34,021 bases of DNA from NCBI GenBank assembly GCA_020696345.1, contig JAEHCK010000042.1, forward strand, positions 1 through 34,021, read 5' to 3'. A program made the translations under genes and the position numbers. Of the stretch, positions 25,038 through 33,067 are shown in pieces. The notes below the pieces were generated by a model. That model was not told the DNA's origin. It did no database searches and saw nothing but the letters and a program-made list of their open reading frames with translations. The stretch's first letter is position 1. Each line of letters starts with the position of its first letter. This DNA is from Thermoplasmata archaeon. Lineage in GTDB: Archaea > Thermoplasmatota > Penumbrarchaeia > JAEHCK01.

Positions 25038-25553
25038 TCAAAAGCCCCAATCGAATATAGTATCTTCGAAACCAATGTTCATGGCATCTTCATGGGTCTT
25101 GTAATTATATTTCTCGTAATATTCATTATTGTCGGTATTAAACTCAATCTCGAGGTCGATATAGAAAGTTTCATAACAGTTTCCATTGGTAATAAGCTTT
25201 ATCTCGTGACTCTCACCTGGTGATACTAATGATCGTTCAAATGTTTCATTTTTCAATAATACTTTATTTGAATCGAAAATGGCTACTTTCATCTTAAAAT
25301 CATTAACATCCACGGTTCCGGAGTTGATGAATTTGGAATTTAAATTAACGAGTCCACCTGAGCCGCCACCACCGGTGGCCTCATGATAAACTGTTTTCAG
25401 ATCGATGGTGACCCGTGGTATCACATACAAATAAGACACTTGGGCAACCACCAAGATAAGCAAGATCAAGACAATTGAGACAATAACCGCTTTTTTTCCT
25501 TTCACGGTCACTTCTTTTGGCCTCTCCTTATCATCATGCCATTTACGTTCCAT
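25038..25553 (-). CDS. Small membrane-anchored extracellular protein
   Basis: 171 aa. A charged cytoplasmic N-terminus (MERKWHDDKERPKEVTVKGK) precedes one TM helix (about 22-45) and an outward beta domain (LEA14/CARDB-like pattern: NLNSKFINSGTVDVNDFKMK, then SLVSPGESHEIKL). The linker GGGGSGG precedes the domain. No family assigned with confidence. AAGGAT lies before the ATG. It is 41 nt downstream of the 1336-aa protein and may be co-transcribed with it. Confidence 0.65.
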   Translation of the reverse strand: MERKWHDDKERPKEVTVKGKKAVIVSIVLILLILVVAQVSYLYVIPRVTIDLKTVYHEATGGGGSGGLVNLNSKFINSGTVDVNDFKMKVAIFDSNKVLLKNETFERSLVSPGESHEIKLITNGNCYETFYIDLEIEFNTDNNEYYEKYNYKTHEDAMNIGFEDTIFDWGF

Positions 25554-25594
25554 TTACATATATCCTTCTATTTACGTCCATCTATCTATATTCG

Positions 25595-28500
25595 TCAAAT
25601 ATTGTTCAACCATGTAATGATCAAAGAAACCAATATGGCGGGCATTACAATATGGTTCTGCGACCTTTTTAGATCGGAGTTTATGGTATTGACAAATTCC
25701 GATGTTGCAACTGGCACTCTTAGACCACCTGCATTTTCATAGACCATATCAATAAACACTACCTTGGCCCGCATACTCTGGCCAAATAGCTTGATCGTAT
25801 GCTCCAGTGTAATTTCTATTTTACCTTCTGAGTCTTTACCCAGATCAAAATATGGGAATACACCAAATAATAGATTGACCTTGAACTCCAGGGACCGCAG
25901 CGACTCCGCCTCGAGTAAAATTGAATTTATTTTATAATTATCTAAGATCGGGAGGTCAGTTATCTTTAACCGGATATAATCCAAACCCTTACTTTCAATT
26001 CTATATGAATCACCCTTAAACCGCCCGTGTAGATCCTGGACATTTTCAAGAAATAGGTTATTATTTCCACGCTGACCAACCGCAGCGCCGTCAATAAAGA
26101 GTTTAAAATCCAAGGTGTTGGTATTATTTGTATGCACGTTTATTGTTGGTAACCCTTGTAGTGGTAATGGTTCATCCATATCAAAAGCATTGTTCGAAAC
26201 CAGGCTGATCGCAAAGTTTTTCGGCAGGTCATGGAGGATCATGTTCACATGATGCCATGAATCTGTCAATCTCTTCGATAATTTTGAATAGATAAATTCA
26301 ACCTCTTCACTCGCTTGATAATTCAAGACCATATCTCTGCTAATTGAAAAATCCAACTCCAACTTCGATGGCATGTCTGAGATCAAAAACTCACGAATGG
26401 ATTGTATAGGTTCATAAGTATGCATATTGATGTATAATGACCCGAGTTCACGAGTGCAGACATCCGAGCCCGAATCCGTTATCGAGATGAGAACGTTGCC
26501 CCACATTTCACCGCCTATCTCTAAGTTCGCCACCAGATCCACCGAGGTATGGAAATCTATATCGGAGGGTATGTTTTGATAAAATACATTTACATCTCTA
26601 TCCTGGATCCCATGTATATCCAGAAGCAACCAATTATATCTTGGATTGTACTCCCAAAAGCTTATGTCGACCTGAGTTCTATTCGCAGCGATATGAGTGG
26701 ATAATGATGCCTTGCTGGGCATACCCTGGAGGTATAAATGACCGCGCAGTATCTCTTTTTGTTCATGGACATCCTTGTGCATTATTATCCCATGTGTCCA
26801 ACCGATCGAATTACCAAGTACATTATTAGTTGCTGTGGCATATATATCATCAGAGTCTGATACGGGTATACCACCGCGCTCGATCTCGGCAATAATATCC
26901 AAAGAAGAACCGTAACTCTCCAGCTCATAAGATATTGAAAAATTAAAACCAATATTTCCTATGCTTTCGATCAGTGTCTGGCTCATGTTACTCATTAGGT
27001 CTATCAGGTCATTACCTATTCTTCCCAGTGTAAATACGAATTGTGAAAAATCTATGCCGCCCGTGATATTTCTGAAGTCCGGCAAACCAATATTTGTTTG
27101 TTTTACCACGCCAGGCAGCTGAAACCGTAATCGACTGGGTAACGGATCCAGGATCACCTTGGCCTTAGTGAAATTTCCTTTATTATTCACCAACATAACC
27201 TGGAATGGTATCTCTTCGTTGAGATTAACTTCAAAATACCCGTTTTCGCTTTGGACAAGGGTCATATTCTTTATTCCCGATAATCTACCGCTGCCCATAG
27301 TATGTTCGTCATTCTGTATGATTACCATGAAATTTCCACTGGCCAACTTGTATGACGGTTGTGAATGATCACTGGTGATCATGAAATTTATTTCTTTGAT
27401 ATATCCATCCTCATCGCCGGTGGTCGAAAAACCAATTTTATCTGCACTTTTACCGAATGCCATTTTTCCGGGTATTTCGATCAGCTGCAACTGCATCAGC
27501 TGCTTGTTGACCTTGCTTCTGAATTCGAAGTGTTCAATGATTTCATCATGGGGATCATTTGAATCCGGGTCTATGGTTGAATAAGATGCAACATTATCGG
27601 TCGTTATTATTTTGATATACTCCGGCAAATTCGAGATAGAGCCCACGGCAAAATCTTCACCGTCAACGAATAATCCGTTGAATCCCTGGCCATCCAGCAT
27701 GCGAAGCTCGAATTCCGATTGCGTGCCAAAACTTAGATTTGCCCATTGCAGGGCGTTTAACCTCAAACTAACGGCCAATGTTATATCCGAATTGTTGGAT
27801 GGAATTGAAGCGTTTTGTAATGCAGAGCTATTCGAATTCATTGAATCAGGCAGTGGTTGTGTTGAGTTATAGAATGCAACAAAATTTCCGTGCATGTCCA
27901 AATATTCATTCGAAGTCTGGTAAAATTCAAGAGATGTAAATTGCCCATCATACACGTTGATCAATGCGCCGCCGGCCTTACCTGGCAGATCCAATACACC
28001 TTCTGACGCTAATTTGAGGTATTTGCCTATTCTATAGAATCGGTTTGCAAATCTCATGAGTAAATTATCCAAGATATTTGCTACAATACCACTTTGTGGA
28101 TCGCGAGATGGCGGTGTTAGGACGTCACGGCCAATATCGCTTGTCATCTCTATGGTAAAATGAGTTGGCAGGTCCTCAATAAGCAGGTGTGTACAGTTCA
28201 CGTGGTTGGAACCCAGATAATAATATGGGAATAAATAGCTGTTATAATCCATTTTAGATAATACATCCTGTGCAGTGTAATCCAACACGGTCACATTTTG
28301 ACCGTCGACAACCTTGGTATAGTCAATATTAAGTGTCAACCATTCCGGAACATTGACCCATTCGACATCGGCATAGATCAATTGTTTGCGAAGCTCACCA
28401 TACCTAAGTCTAATATTTTGCGGTATTTTGTATTTACTTAACTGATCAGAGATGCCCGAGCGATACCTCAATTGGTCGATGGGCGCTTGGACATCGGTGC

Positions 28501-29605
28501 TATCTACCCAGATCTCTGCAGAGCGTGGGATATGATCATATTCCGGGGCAGGTGTAAAATAAAAGGCTAACCAATTTTTGTCACTCAACGACTGATTCTC
28601 ATATTTGATCAATCCCGCAATTATATCAAACGCGGTTATATCCATGTCGAATTGATACCTCAATGAATACGGTCCATTGATCTCGGCCAAGGTTGAATTT
28701 AACAGATCCCAAGGACTAATTGATTTAGATGTGTTCAATATCCTCTCACGGAACCCCGAGATCTTAATGGTCTCGGCTAGTAGAGATAACTTGTAGTTTT
28801 CCGGCATCACGCTGAACTTTGCACCGGTGGTCCAAATAAAGTTCTCCCCTTCATAACTTATAGATTTTAAAATGAAAAGCTCGAGTGGGAAAGTTTTATT
28901 CACCAAACGTTCTATAGTTATACTGAACCCGCCTTTTAATAACACATTTCTGGGTAGAATTGGTCTGTCGAAACTCCAATCTTCGATGGTCAGATCGAAC
29001 CTTACACGGATCTCGTGATGTGGGTCGTTCACTAAAATTGTGTTTTCATCATCAACACCAGTGCTATTATTATGATCAAGGTCGACATAATACCACTTGG
29101 AAGGATTGAAATCGGGTAATGCAAATGTTCTTCGCAGTATAGCCTTTGTCCAGGTGTCTTTACCTTCTGTTCTTGCAAAGATCCAATAATTCAATGGTTG
29201 CTCCAATAGAAAATCCAGGATCGATGTGTTATTTACGATAGTATTCTTTTCCATTTCTTTAAATGCTATGGGTTCATGATCTAACGGGTCTGGCACTGTG
29301 ATCTTTTTAACCTCGAAATCCGGACTGTCCACTGGTGTGGGATGTTCAATTAATATCATCTGGTCAAGTCTATTCTTGGTTTCATTTTCGATCTGGGCCG
29401 AATTAGTTTTGAAATCCTTATCTTGTAAAACCAGGTCTAACGACTTTAAAACTCCATAGTCTCCCACTGTCCTGTTTATACCGCCAGTTGGTGAAGAATA
29501 AACTGATGGAAAGAATTCAAGTATTAAAATGAACGAGATAGCGATTATAATAAAAATCTTGAGATTTTTAATTAATTTTGGTTTTGATCTATTGCGACTT
29601 GCCAA
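25595..29605 (-). CDS. 1336-aa secreted, C-terminally anchored repeat protein
   Basis: The N-terminal basic segment and signal helix (about 16-37, ending VYSS) and a C-terminal hydrophobic segment (VMPAILVSLIITWL) bracket a large extracellular beta-rich region. Within it a motif of the form (D/N/G)-(L/M/I/V)-P-x-x-hydrophobic recurs at about residues 418, 480, 661, 711, 822, 963, 1013, 1078, 1128 and 1218 (for example DLPTHFTIEMT, NIPSDIDFHTS, DMPSKLELDFS, DLPKNFAISLV), so tandem domains are likely. I recognise no known family; an S-layer or surface-stalk role is conceivable. The start is TTG 29605 with GGTGAG a few bases upstream, and the protein is the first gene of a minus-strand set including the 171-aa protein. 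Confidence 0.75.
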   Translation of the reverse strand: MASRNRSKPKLIKNLKIFIIIAISFILILEFFPSVYSSPTGGINRTVGDYGVLKSLDLVLQDKDFKTNSAQIENETKNRLDQMILIEHPTPVDSPDFEVKKITVPDPLDHEPIAFKEMEKNTIVNNTSILDFLLEQPLNYWIFARTEGKDTWTKAILRRTFALPDFNPSKWYYVDLDHNNSTGVDDENTILVNDPHHEIRVRFDLTIEDWSFDRPILPRNVLLKGGFSITIERLVNKTFPLELFILKSISYEGENFIWTTGAKFSVMPENYKLSLLAETIKISGFRERILNTSKSISPWDLLNSTLAEINGPYSLRYQFDMDITAFDIIAGLIKYENQSLSDKNWLAFYFTPAPEYDHIPRSAEIWVDSTDVQAPIDQLRYRSGISDQLSKYKIPQNIRLRYGELRKQLIYADVEWVNVPEWLTLNIDYTKVVDGQNVTVLDYTAQDVLSKMDYNSYLFPYYYLGSNHVNCTHLLIEDLPTHFTIEMTSDIGRDVLTPPSRDPQSGIVANILDNLLMRFANRFYRIGKYLKLASEGVLDLPGKAGGALINVYDGQFTSLEFYQTSNEYLDMHGNFVAFYNSTQPLPDSMNSNSSALQNASIPSNNSDITLAVSLRLNALQWANLSFGTQSEFELRMLDGQGFNGLFVDGEDFAVGSISNLPEYIKIITTDNVASYSTIDPDSNDPHDEIIEHFEFRSKVNKQLMQLQLIEIPGKMAFGKSADKIGFSTTGDEDGYIKEINFMITSDHSQPSYKLASGNFMVIIQNDEHTMGSGRLSGIKNMTLVQSENGYFEVNLNEEIPFQVMLVNNKGNFTKAKVILDPLPSRLRFQLPGVVKQTNIGLPDFRNITGGIDFSQFVFTLGRIGNDLIDLMSNMSQTLIESIGNIGFNFSISYELESYGSSLDIIAEIERGGIPVSDSDDIYATATNNVLGNSIGWTHGIIMHKDVHEQKEILRGHLYLQGMPSKASLSTHIAANRTQVDISFWEYNPRYNWLLLDIHGIQDRDVNVFYQNIPSDIDFHTSVDLVANLEIGGEMWGNVLISITDSGSDVCTRELGSLYINMHTYEPIQSIREFLISDMPSKLELDFSISRDMVLNYQASEEVEFIYSKLSKRLTDSWHHVNMILHDLPKNFAISLVSNNAFDMDEPLPLQGLPTINVHTNNTNTLDFKLFIDGAAVGQRGNNNLFLENVQDLHGRFKGDSYRIESKGLDYIRLKITDLPILDNYKINSILLEAESLRSLEFKVNLLFGVFPYFDLGKDSEGKIEITLEHTIKLFGQSMRAKVVFIDMVYENAGGLRVPVATSEFVNTINSDLKRSQNHIVMPAILVSLIITWLNNI

Positions 29606-29979
29606 TAACTCACCATGTGAAATTCAACAATTCCTTAAGGATGGATGTTGGATAGACCTCAAATGTTCTATACATATTACATATATTTAATTCTTTCATT
29701 AGGATATAAAATTTACTGAGTTTTTAATTTGATACATTATCGATTTCATGATAATTTGATGGGTTATTGATTAACAGTAGCCATGATGAGTTACCGATTG
29801 ACAGATACCTGGATGAATTAGCGAATGACAGATGCCATGATGAGTTATGGATTGATAGATGCCTGGATTAATTATCGATTAATTGAAACCTAGTTTTAAA
29901 GACAAATCCTGGAATCAACATATCATAAATTCATCACGGTATCTTCCCAGCATCAACCCTGCACGGTATCTGTTCAGCA
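29606..29979. other. Spacer between TBP-like gene and 1336-aa protein
   Basis: No gene. It holds the 27-bp array (29769-29893) and its inverted relatives (29930-29990). The AT-rich part at 29640-29720 probably contains the promoter of the 1336-aa gene. Confidence 0.6.
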
Positions 29980-29990
29980 TCAATTCATCA
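29769..29990. repeat. 27-bp tandem array, followed by inverted copies
   Basis: Four 27-bp units start at 29769, 29796, 29823 and 29850 (each beginning GAT or GAA and containing ACAG or ATAG, then CCATGATGAGTTA or CCTGGAT-AATTA); a partial fifth ends near 29893. Units alternate between the two variants, a 54-bp higher order. At 29930-29990, two further 27-bp-spaced copies (CACGGTATCTTCCCAGCATC and CACGGTATCTGTTCAGCATC) match the reverse complement. The array runs into the stop codon of the TBP-like gene. Confidence 0.75.
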
Positions 29991-30417
29991 AATCTTCTTC
30001 TTCACCTGACTCCCCATCTTTTTCATCTTTTTTTTCCTCTGCATCAGTTTCCTCTGGTTCTGGTTGATCCTCGTCCTGATCTTGCTCCTGGTCAGACTTA
30101 GTCTTTTTCTCTGTCTGTTCCTTATCTGCTGCCCCATCCTTCTCGATCGGTTGAATCAAGCCAGCGTCTTTTAGTTTTGACTCCACATTTTTCATGCCCG
30201 ATTCAACATCGGCAACACTCTTAGCGGCAGTCACCATGATCTTTCCGTTGTTGAACAGTAAGATAACCACCGGAGGATCATCCGGTCTGAAGACCGCACC
30301 GGAAAAACGATCAGGGTTATATTCGCAGTTTGGCAAGGTCTGGGCTACAACAACCAGATCTAACCCGGAAGATATTGTGGCCGAGGCGATTATATTTTCT
30401 ATGAATATCTCTACCAT
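29980..30417 (-). CDS. Single-repeat TATA-binding protein with acidic C-terminal tail
   Basis: 145 aa from ATG 30417 (a TTG at 30426 is possible; TAG stands in frame two codons before it). Residues 1-88 match one TBP repeat: IENIIASATI, LPNCEYNPDRFSGAVFR, VILLFNNGKIMVTAAKS. The usual minor-groove contact positions are present: Asn8, the intercalating Phe38 and Phe55, and Thr63. A normal archaeal TBP has two such repeats in about 180 aa; here the second is absent and is replaced by a 55-residue tail rich in Glu, Asp and Lys. No other TBP repeat exists in the flanking DNA in any frame. It may bind DNA as a homodimer or be an accessory TBP. A two-repeat TBP elsewhere in the genome is possible. 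Confidence 0.85.
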   Translation of the reverse strand: MVEIFIENIIASATISSGLDLVVVAQTLPNCEYNPDRFSGAVFRPDDPPVVILLFNNGKIMVTAAKSVADVESGMKNVESKLKDAGLIQPIEKDGAADKEQTEKKTKSDQEQDQDEDQPEPEETDAEEKKDEKDGESGEEEDLMN

Positions 30418-30573
30418 GTTAATCAAACACTAATGAGTAATTATTCGTATAAAGATTTTCCTGTATTTATAAATAACCAAAGACTAGTAACTTTCTCCTA
30501 CTAAGTTGAAGGTCAAAAGAGTCAAGAATCCGGAGAGTTGAGAGTCAACTCAGCAGTATTGATGGTTGGGGAA

Positions 30574-30612
30574 TTTTAACTTTTAAGATTTAACTTTTCA
30601 GATTTGACTTTA
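30574..30612. repeat. 39-nt inverted match to 13167-13205
   Basis: The 27 nt 30574-30600 are the exact reverse complement of 13179-13205; the next 12 nt match with two differences. Both copies lie in spacers and consist of AAAAGTTAAA-like words. It ends ten bases before the stop codon of the metallopeptidase-like gene. Confidence 0.75.
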
Positions 30613-30621
30613 AAAAATGGG

Positions 30622-31464
30622 TCAATCATCATTCCTTTTGTATAGCATTTTTTTATCTACTGAACCAAAAAGTTCATTGTGTTTTGTACAAAACTCGGGT
30701 GAACTTAATTGTGCCTGCAGCATTTCTTCCTGCCAGTGTGCATTATACAACCTGCACTTAGGCTCGGGACAGAACGGCTCGGAATACAAGTGATAAGATA
30801 GGATTTGCATGATATACCCTTTCATTACCTCCGTGATCCTCGGGTCGTTGTATTTCATATACTTTTTTTTCAATTCTTCGGGCACGAATCCATCCACCGT
30901 GGTAATGCCATGCATCAGCAATTTTTGTTTGATCTGGTAATATTCTCTCGGCTTTGCCGGTGCCTCAACAATTCCAGAACTCGAAATTATTGACGGATAA
31001 CCGCACAGTATGGTTCGTGCATGATACCGCCGGTCGTTTCGAGCAAAGGTACCAAATAGACGCTGCGTAATAATTATGTGACAGATATCGTTGTTGATCT
31101 CTGAAGAGGGCAACAATTCTTGCATAAGCTCATGTAATTTGAAACCATCGTACAAAATACCCGCCAAACTCCTCTCGGGTTCGGACAACATTCTTTTTTC
31201 TATGGCGATTTCACCTATTAGCGGTGGAATGCTTTTTTTCGGGTCTGTAATATCTCGCACTTTGATGGACGCAAGACGATGCACCAGCTTGGAGGCCATT
31301 TGGTTTTTGTTTTCGACTCGAAACTTGAAAAAATCATTTCGAAGTGAAATATCGACATCGATAAATCTAGAGCTCAGATATTCTTTGATATCATACAAGC
31401 TCAAGTTCGATGTTGCCCCGTCGAAATATAAAATTATTTTGGATAACTTGGAGTGTTTTTCCAA
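30622..31464 (-). CDS. Putative zinc metallopeptidase (DUF6775-like)
   Basis: 280 aa. The central region has CHIIITQRLFGTFARNDRRY, then HARTILCGYPSIISSSGIVEAP; the C-terminal part has CPEPKCRLYNAHWQEEMLQA followed by CTKH. The Cys/His pattern recalls archaemetzincin-type zinc sites, and I recall the archaeal family DUF6775, annotated as a putative metallopeptidase, with this YNAHWQEE motif. No classical HExxH is seen. The start is TTG 31464 with GGGGGAG overlapping the end of the thi4 gene eight bases upstream, so it is in an operon with thi4 and probably translationally coupled. The functional link to thiazole synthesis is unknown. Confidence 0.6.
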   Translation of the reverse strand: MEKHSKLSKIILYFDGATSNLSLYDIKEYLSSRFIDVDISLRNDFFKFRVENKNQMASKLVHRLASIKVRDITDPKKSIPPLIGEIAIEKRMLSEPERSLAGILYDGFKLHELMQELLPSSEINNDICHIIITQRLFGTFARNDRRYHARTILCGYPSIISSSGIVEAPAKPREYYQIKQKLLMHGITTVDGFVPEELKKKYMKYNDPRITEVMKGYIMQILSYHLYSEPFCPEPKCRLYNAHWQEEMLQAQLSSPEFCTKHNELFGSVDKKMLYKRNDD

Positions 31465-31472
31465 ATCTCCCC

Positions 31473-32279
31473 CTACTCCTCGGATTGTTTTTTCAAAAGG
31501 TCGATCGCTATCTCGGCACCGCGGCGGCCAGAAAACAACATTGAGCTGAAAGTTGGCCCCATTCGCGGCAGCCCATAGGTGGTAGATACCGCCATGCCTG
31601 TGGCAATTAGCCCAGGATGCACCTCACCGGTGTGTTCAATGACCAGGTCTTCAGAGCGTTCTACCCACATCGGACCGAAACCGGGTATCTCCAGAAAATT
31701 ACGCTCCACCAACTTTTTCACCACACAGGCATCATGGCCTGTGGAATCAATCACCAATTTTGCCTCTAATGCCACAGGGTCAACACACGTTATCTCACGC
31801 GGTAATGCATTTACCGGTGTCCAATTAATGACCACACCGCCTACCCTGTTGTTCTCGCGGATCACAATATCGTCAAATGAGGTCATGTTGAGGATATTTG
31901 CGCCTGCTAGACACGTTTCAGCAATAAGTTTTGAACATGCATGGGGCCCAAGTGTTACATATAAATTTTCTTTAAACTCTTTATACGGGATCCCTAATTC
32001 ATCTAAGATCTTTTGACCTGGCGCACGGATGGTTATCGTGTTCATTAGGTAGCCGCCTACCCAAAAACCACCGCCAAGATAATTATTCCGTTCCACAACC
32101 AGGACCTTTACATCGTTCAATGCAAGGTCACGAGCACACATTAGCCCACTTGGCCCGCCGCCAATGATAATAACGTCTAGATCTGAGTAGCTTGCGAAGC
32201 TTCGCGCAAATTCTGTGATTATCGCATTAGTTATTTGGTTCTCTGAAGCAAATTCTAAAATCTTTTTTGTTTCTGACAA
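31473..32279 (-). CDS. thi4: Thiamine thiazole synthase Thi4, cysteine type
   Basis: 268 aa. A Rossmann [14 protein letters not shown] (40-53) with [16 protein letters not shown], the [13 protein letters not shown] loop, and the C-terminal [18 protein letters not shown] are Thi4 signatures. The enzyme makes the thiazole moiety of thiamine from NAD and glycine. The active-site position reads ITCVDPVAL, with Cys165, as in yeast and haloarchaeal enzymes that give up their own cysteine sulfur, rather than the His found in methanogens, which use external sulfide. The start is TTG 32279 with GGAGG about nine bases upstream. It is divergent from a ThiI-like sulfur gene and in an operon with the metallopeptidase-like gene. 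Confidence 0.92.
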   Translation of the reverse strand: MSETKKILEFASENQITNAIITEFARSFASYSDLDVIIIGGGPSGLMCARDLALNDVKVLVVERNNYLGGGFWVGGYLMNTITIRAPGQKILDELGIPYKEFKENLYVTLGPHACSKLIAETCLAGANILNMTSFDDIVIRENNRVGGVVINWTPVNALPREITCVDPVALEAKLVIDSTGHDACVVKKLVERNFLEIPGFGPMWVERSEDLVIEHTGEVHPGLIATGMAVSTTYGLPRMGPTFSSMLFSGRRGAEIAIDLLKKQSEE

Positions 32280-32381
32280 AAGTAATCCCTCCTTTTGTTC
32301 CCCGAATAGTTTATTAAGATTAAATATTTCGTATGCATTTAGGTATAATAATAAAAAAATTGAAAACTCGGTGTTGAGTCG

Positions 32382-33023
32382 ATGGACGACATTAGACCAA
32401 TAAAATTGATATCATTAATTTCCGGTGGAATAGATTCACCAGTAGCTACATATCTAATGCTTGAACAAGGTGCGGAAGTTACTGCATTATATCTGGATAA
32501 CAGACCTTTTACCGATGAGAAGACCAAAACGAATGTAATAGACCTAATAGATCAACTTAAGAAAGTTACTGGGAAAGATATCAAATTGTACATTGTTCCG
32601 CATGGAAACAACCAAAAACACTTTGCACGTAACTGTGATCGCCATGTGGGCTGCATTCTATGCCGCCGTATGATGCTCCGGCTCGGTGCGGCGGTGGCCA
32701 GCCGTGAGGGTGCGCTAGGTCTGGTTACAGGTGATTCGCTTGGTCAAGTGGCATCACAGACTCTGCAAAACTTGTATGTTGAGAGCCAGACGGTGCATTT
32801 ACCCATATTGCGCCCTTTGATCGGGCTTGACAAATTGGAAATAGAAGCCATTGCGAAGGAGATCGGCACATTTGAGATCTCAATTCGACCGGGACTTTGT
32901 TGTACCATTGTTCCGAAAAAACCAGCTACCAGAGCAGACCTGGAGCGGTTACTAAGTGAAGAGGAAAAGGTAGATATTAATAGTATGTTACAAGAGTCAA
33001 TAAATAGATTAGAAATATTGTAA
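32382..33023 (+). CDS. ThiI-like PP-loop sulfurtransferase without THUMP domain
   Basis: 213 aa equal to the ATP-pyrophosphatase domain of ThiI alone: SGGIDSP (14-20), CILCRRMM (C91, C94), [34 protein letters not shown] and [15 protein letters not shown], where C173/C174 match E. coli ThiI Cys344. The N-terminal ferredoxin-like/THUMP domain that holds tRNA and the C-terminal rhodanese are missing. It may modify tRNA with a partner (s4U) or serve another thiolation. The start ATG has a TATA-like stretch upstream and no clear Shine-Dalgarno. It lies 44 nt upstream of larE on the same strand and divergent from thi4. Confidence 0.85.
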   Translation: MDDIRPIKLISLISGGIDSPVATYLMLEQGAEVTALYLDNRPFTDEKTKTNVIDLIDQLKKVTGKDIKLYIVPHGNNQKHFARNCDRHVGCILCRRMMLRLGAAVASREGALGLVTGDSLGQVASQTLQNLYVESQTVHLPILRPLIGLDKLEIEAIAKEIGTFEISIRPGLCCTIVPKKPATRADLERLLSEEEKVDINSMLQESINRLEIL

Positions 33024-33067
33024 ATTTTCAACAAATACTTTTTAATCAATGAACAAGATTCAAGATC

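Noticed and set aside
29769-29893. 27-bp repeats as an origin of replication with iterons
   Set aside because: No Orc1/Cdc6 gene or origin recognition box is seen; other spacers carry similar arrays.
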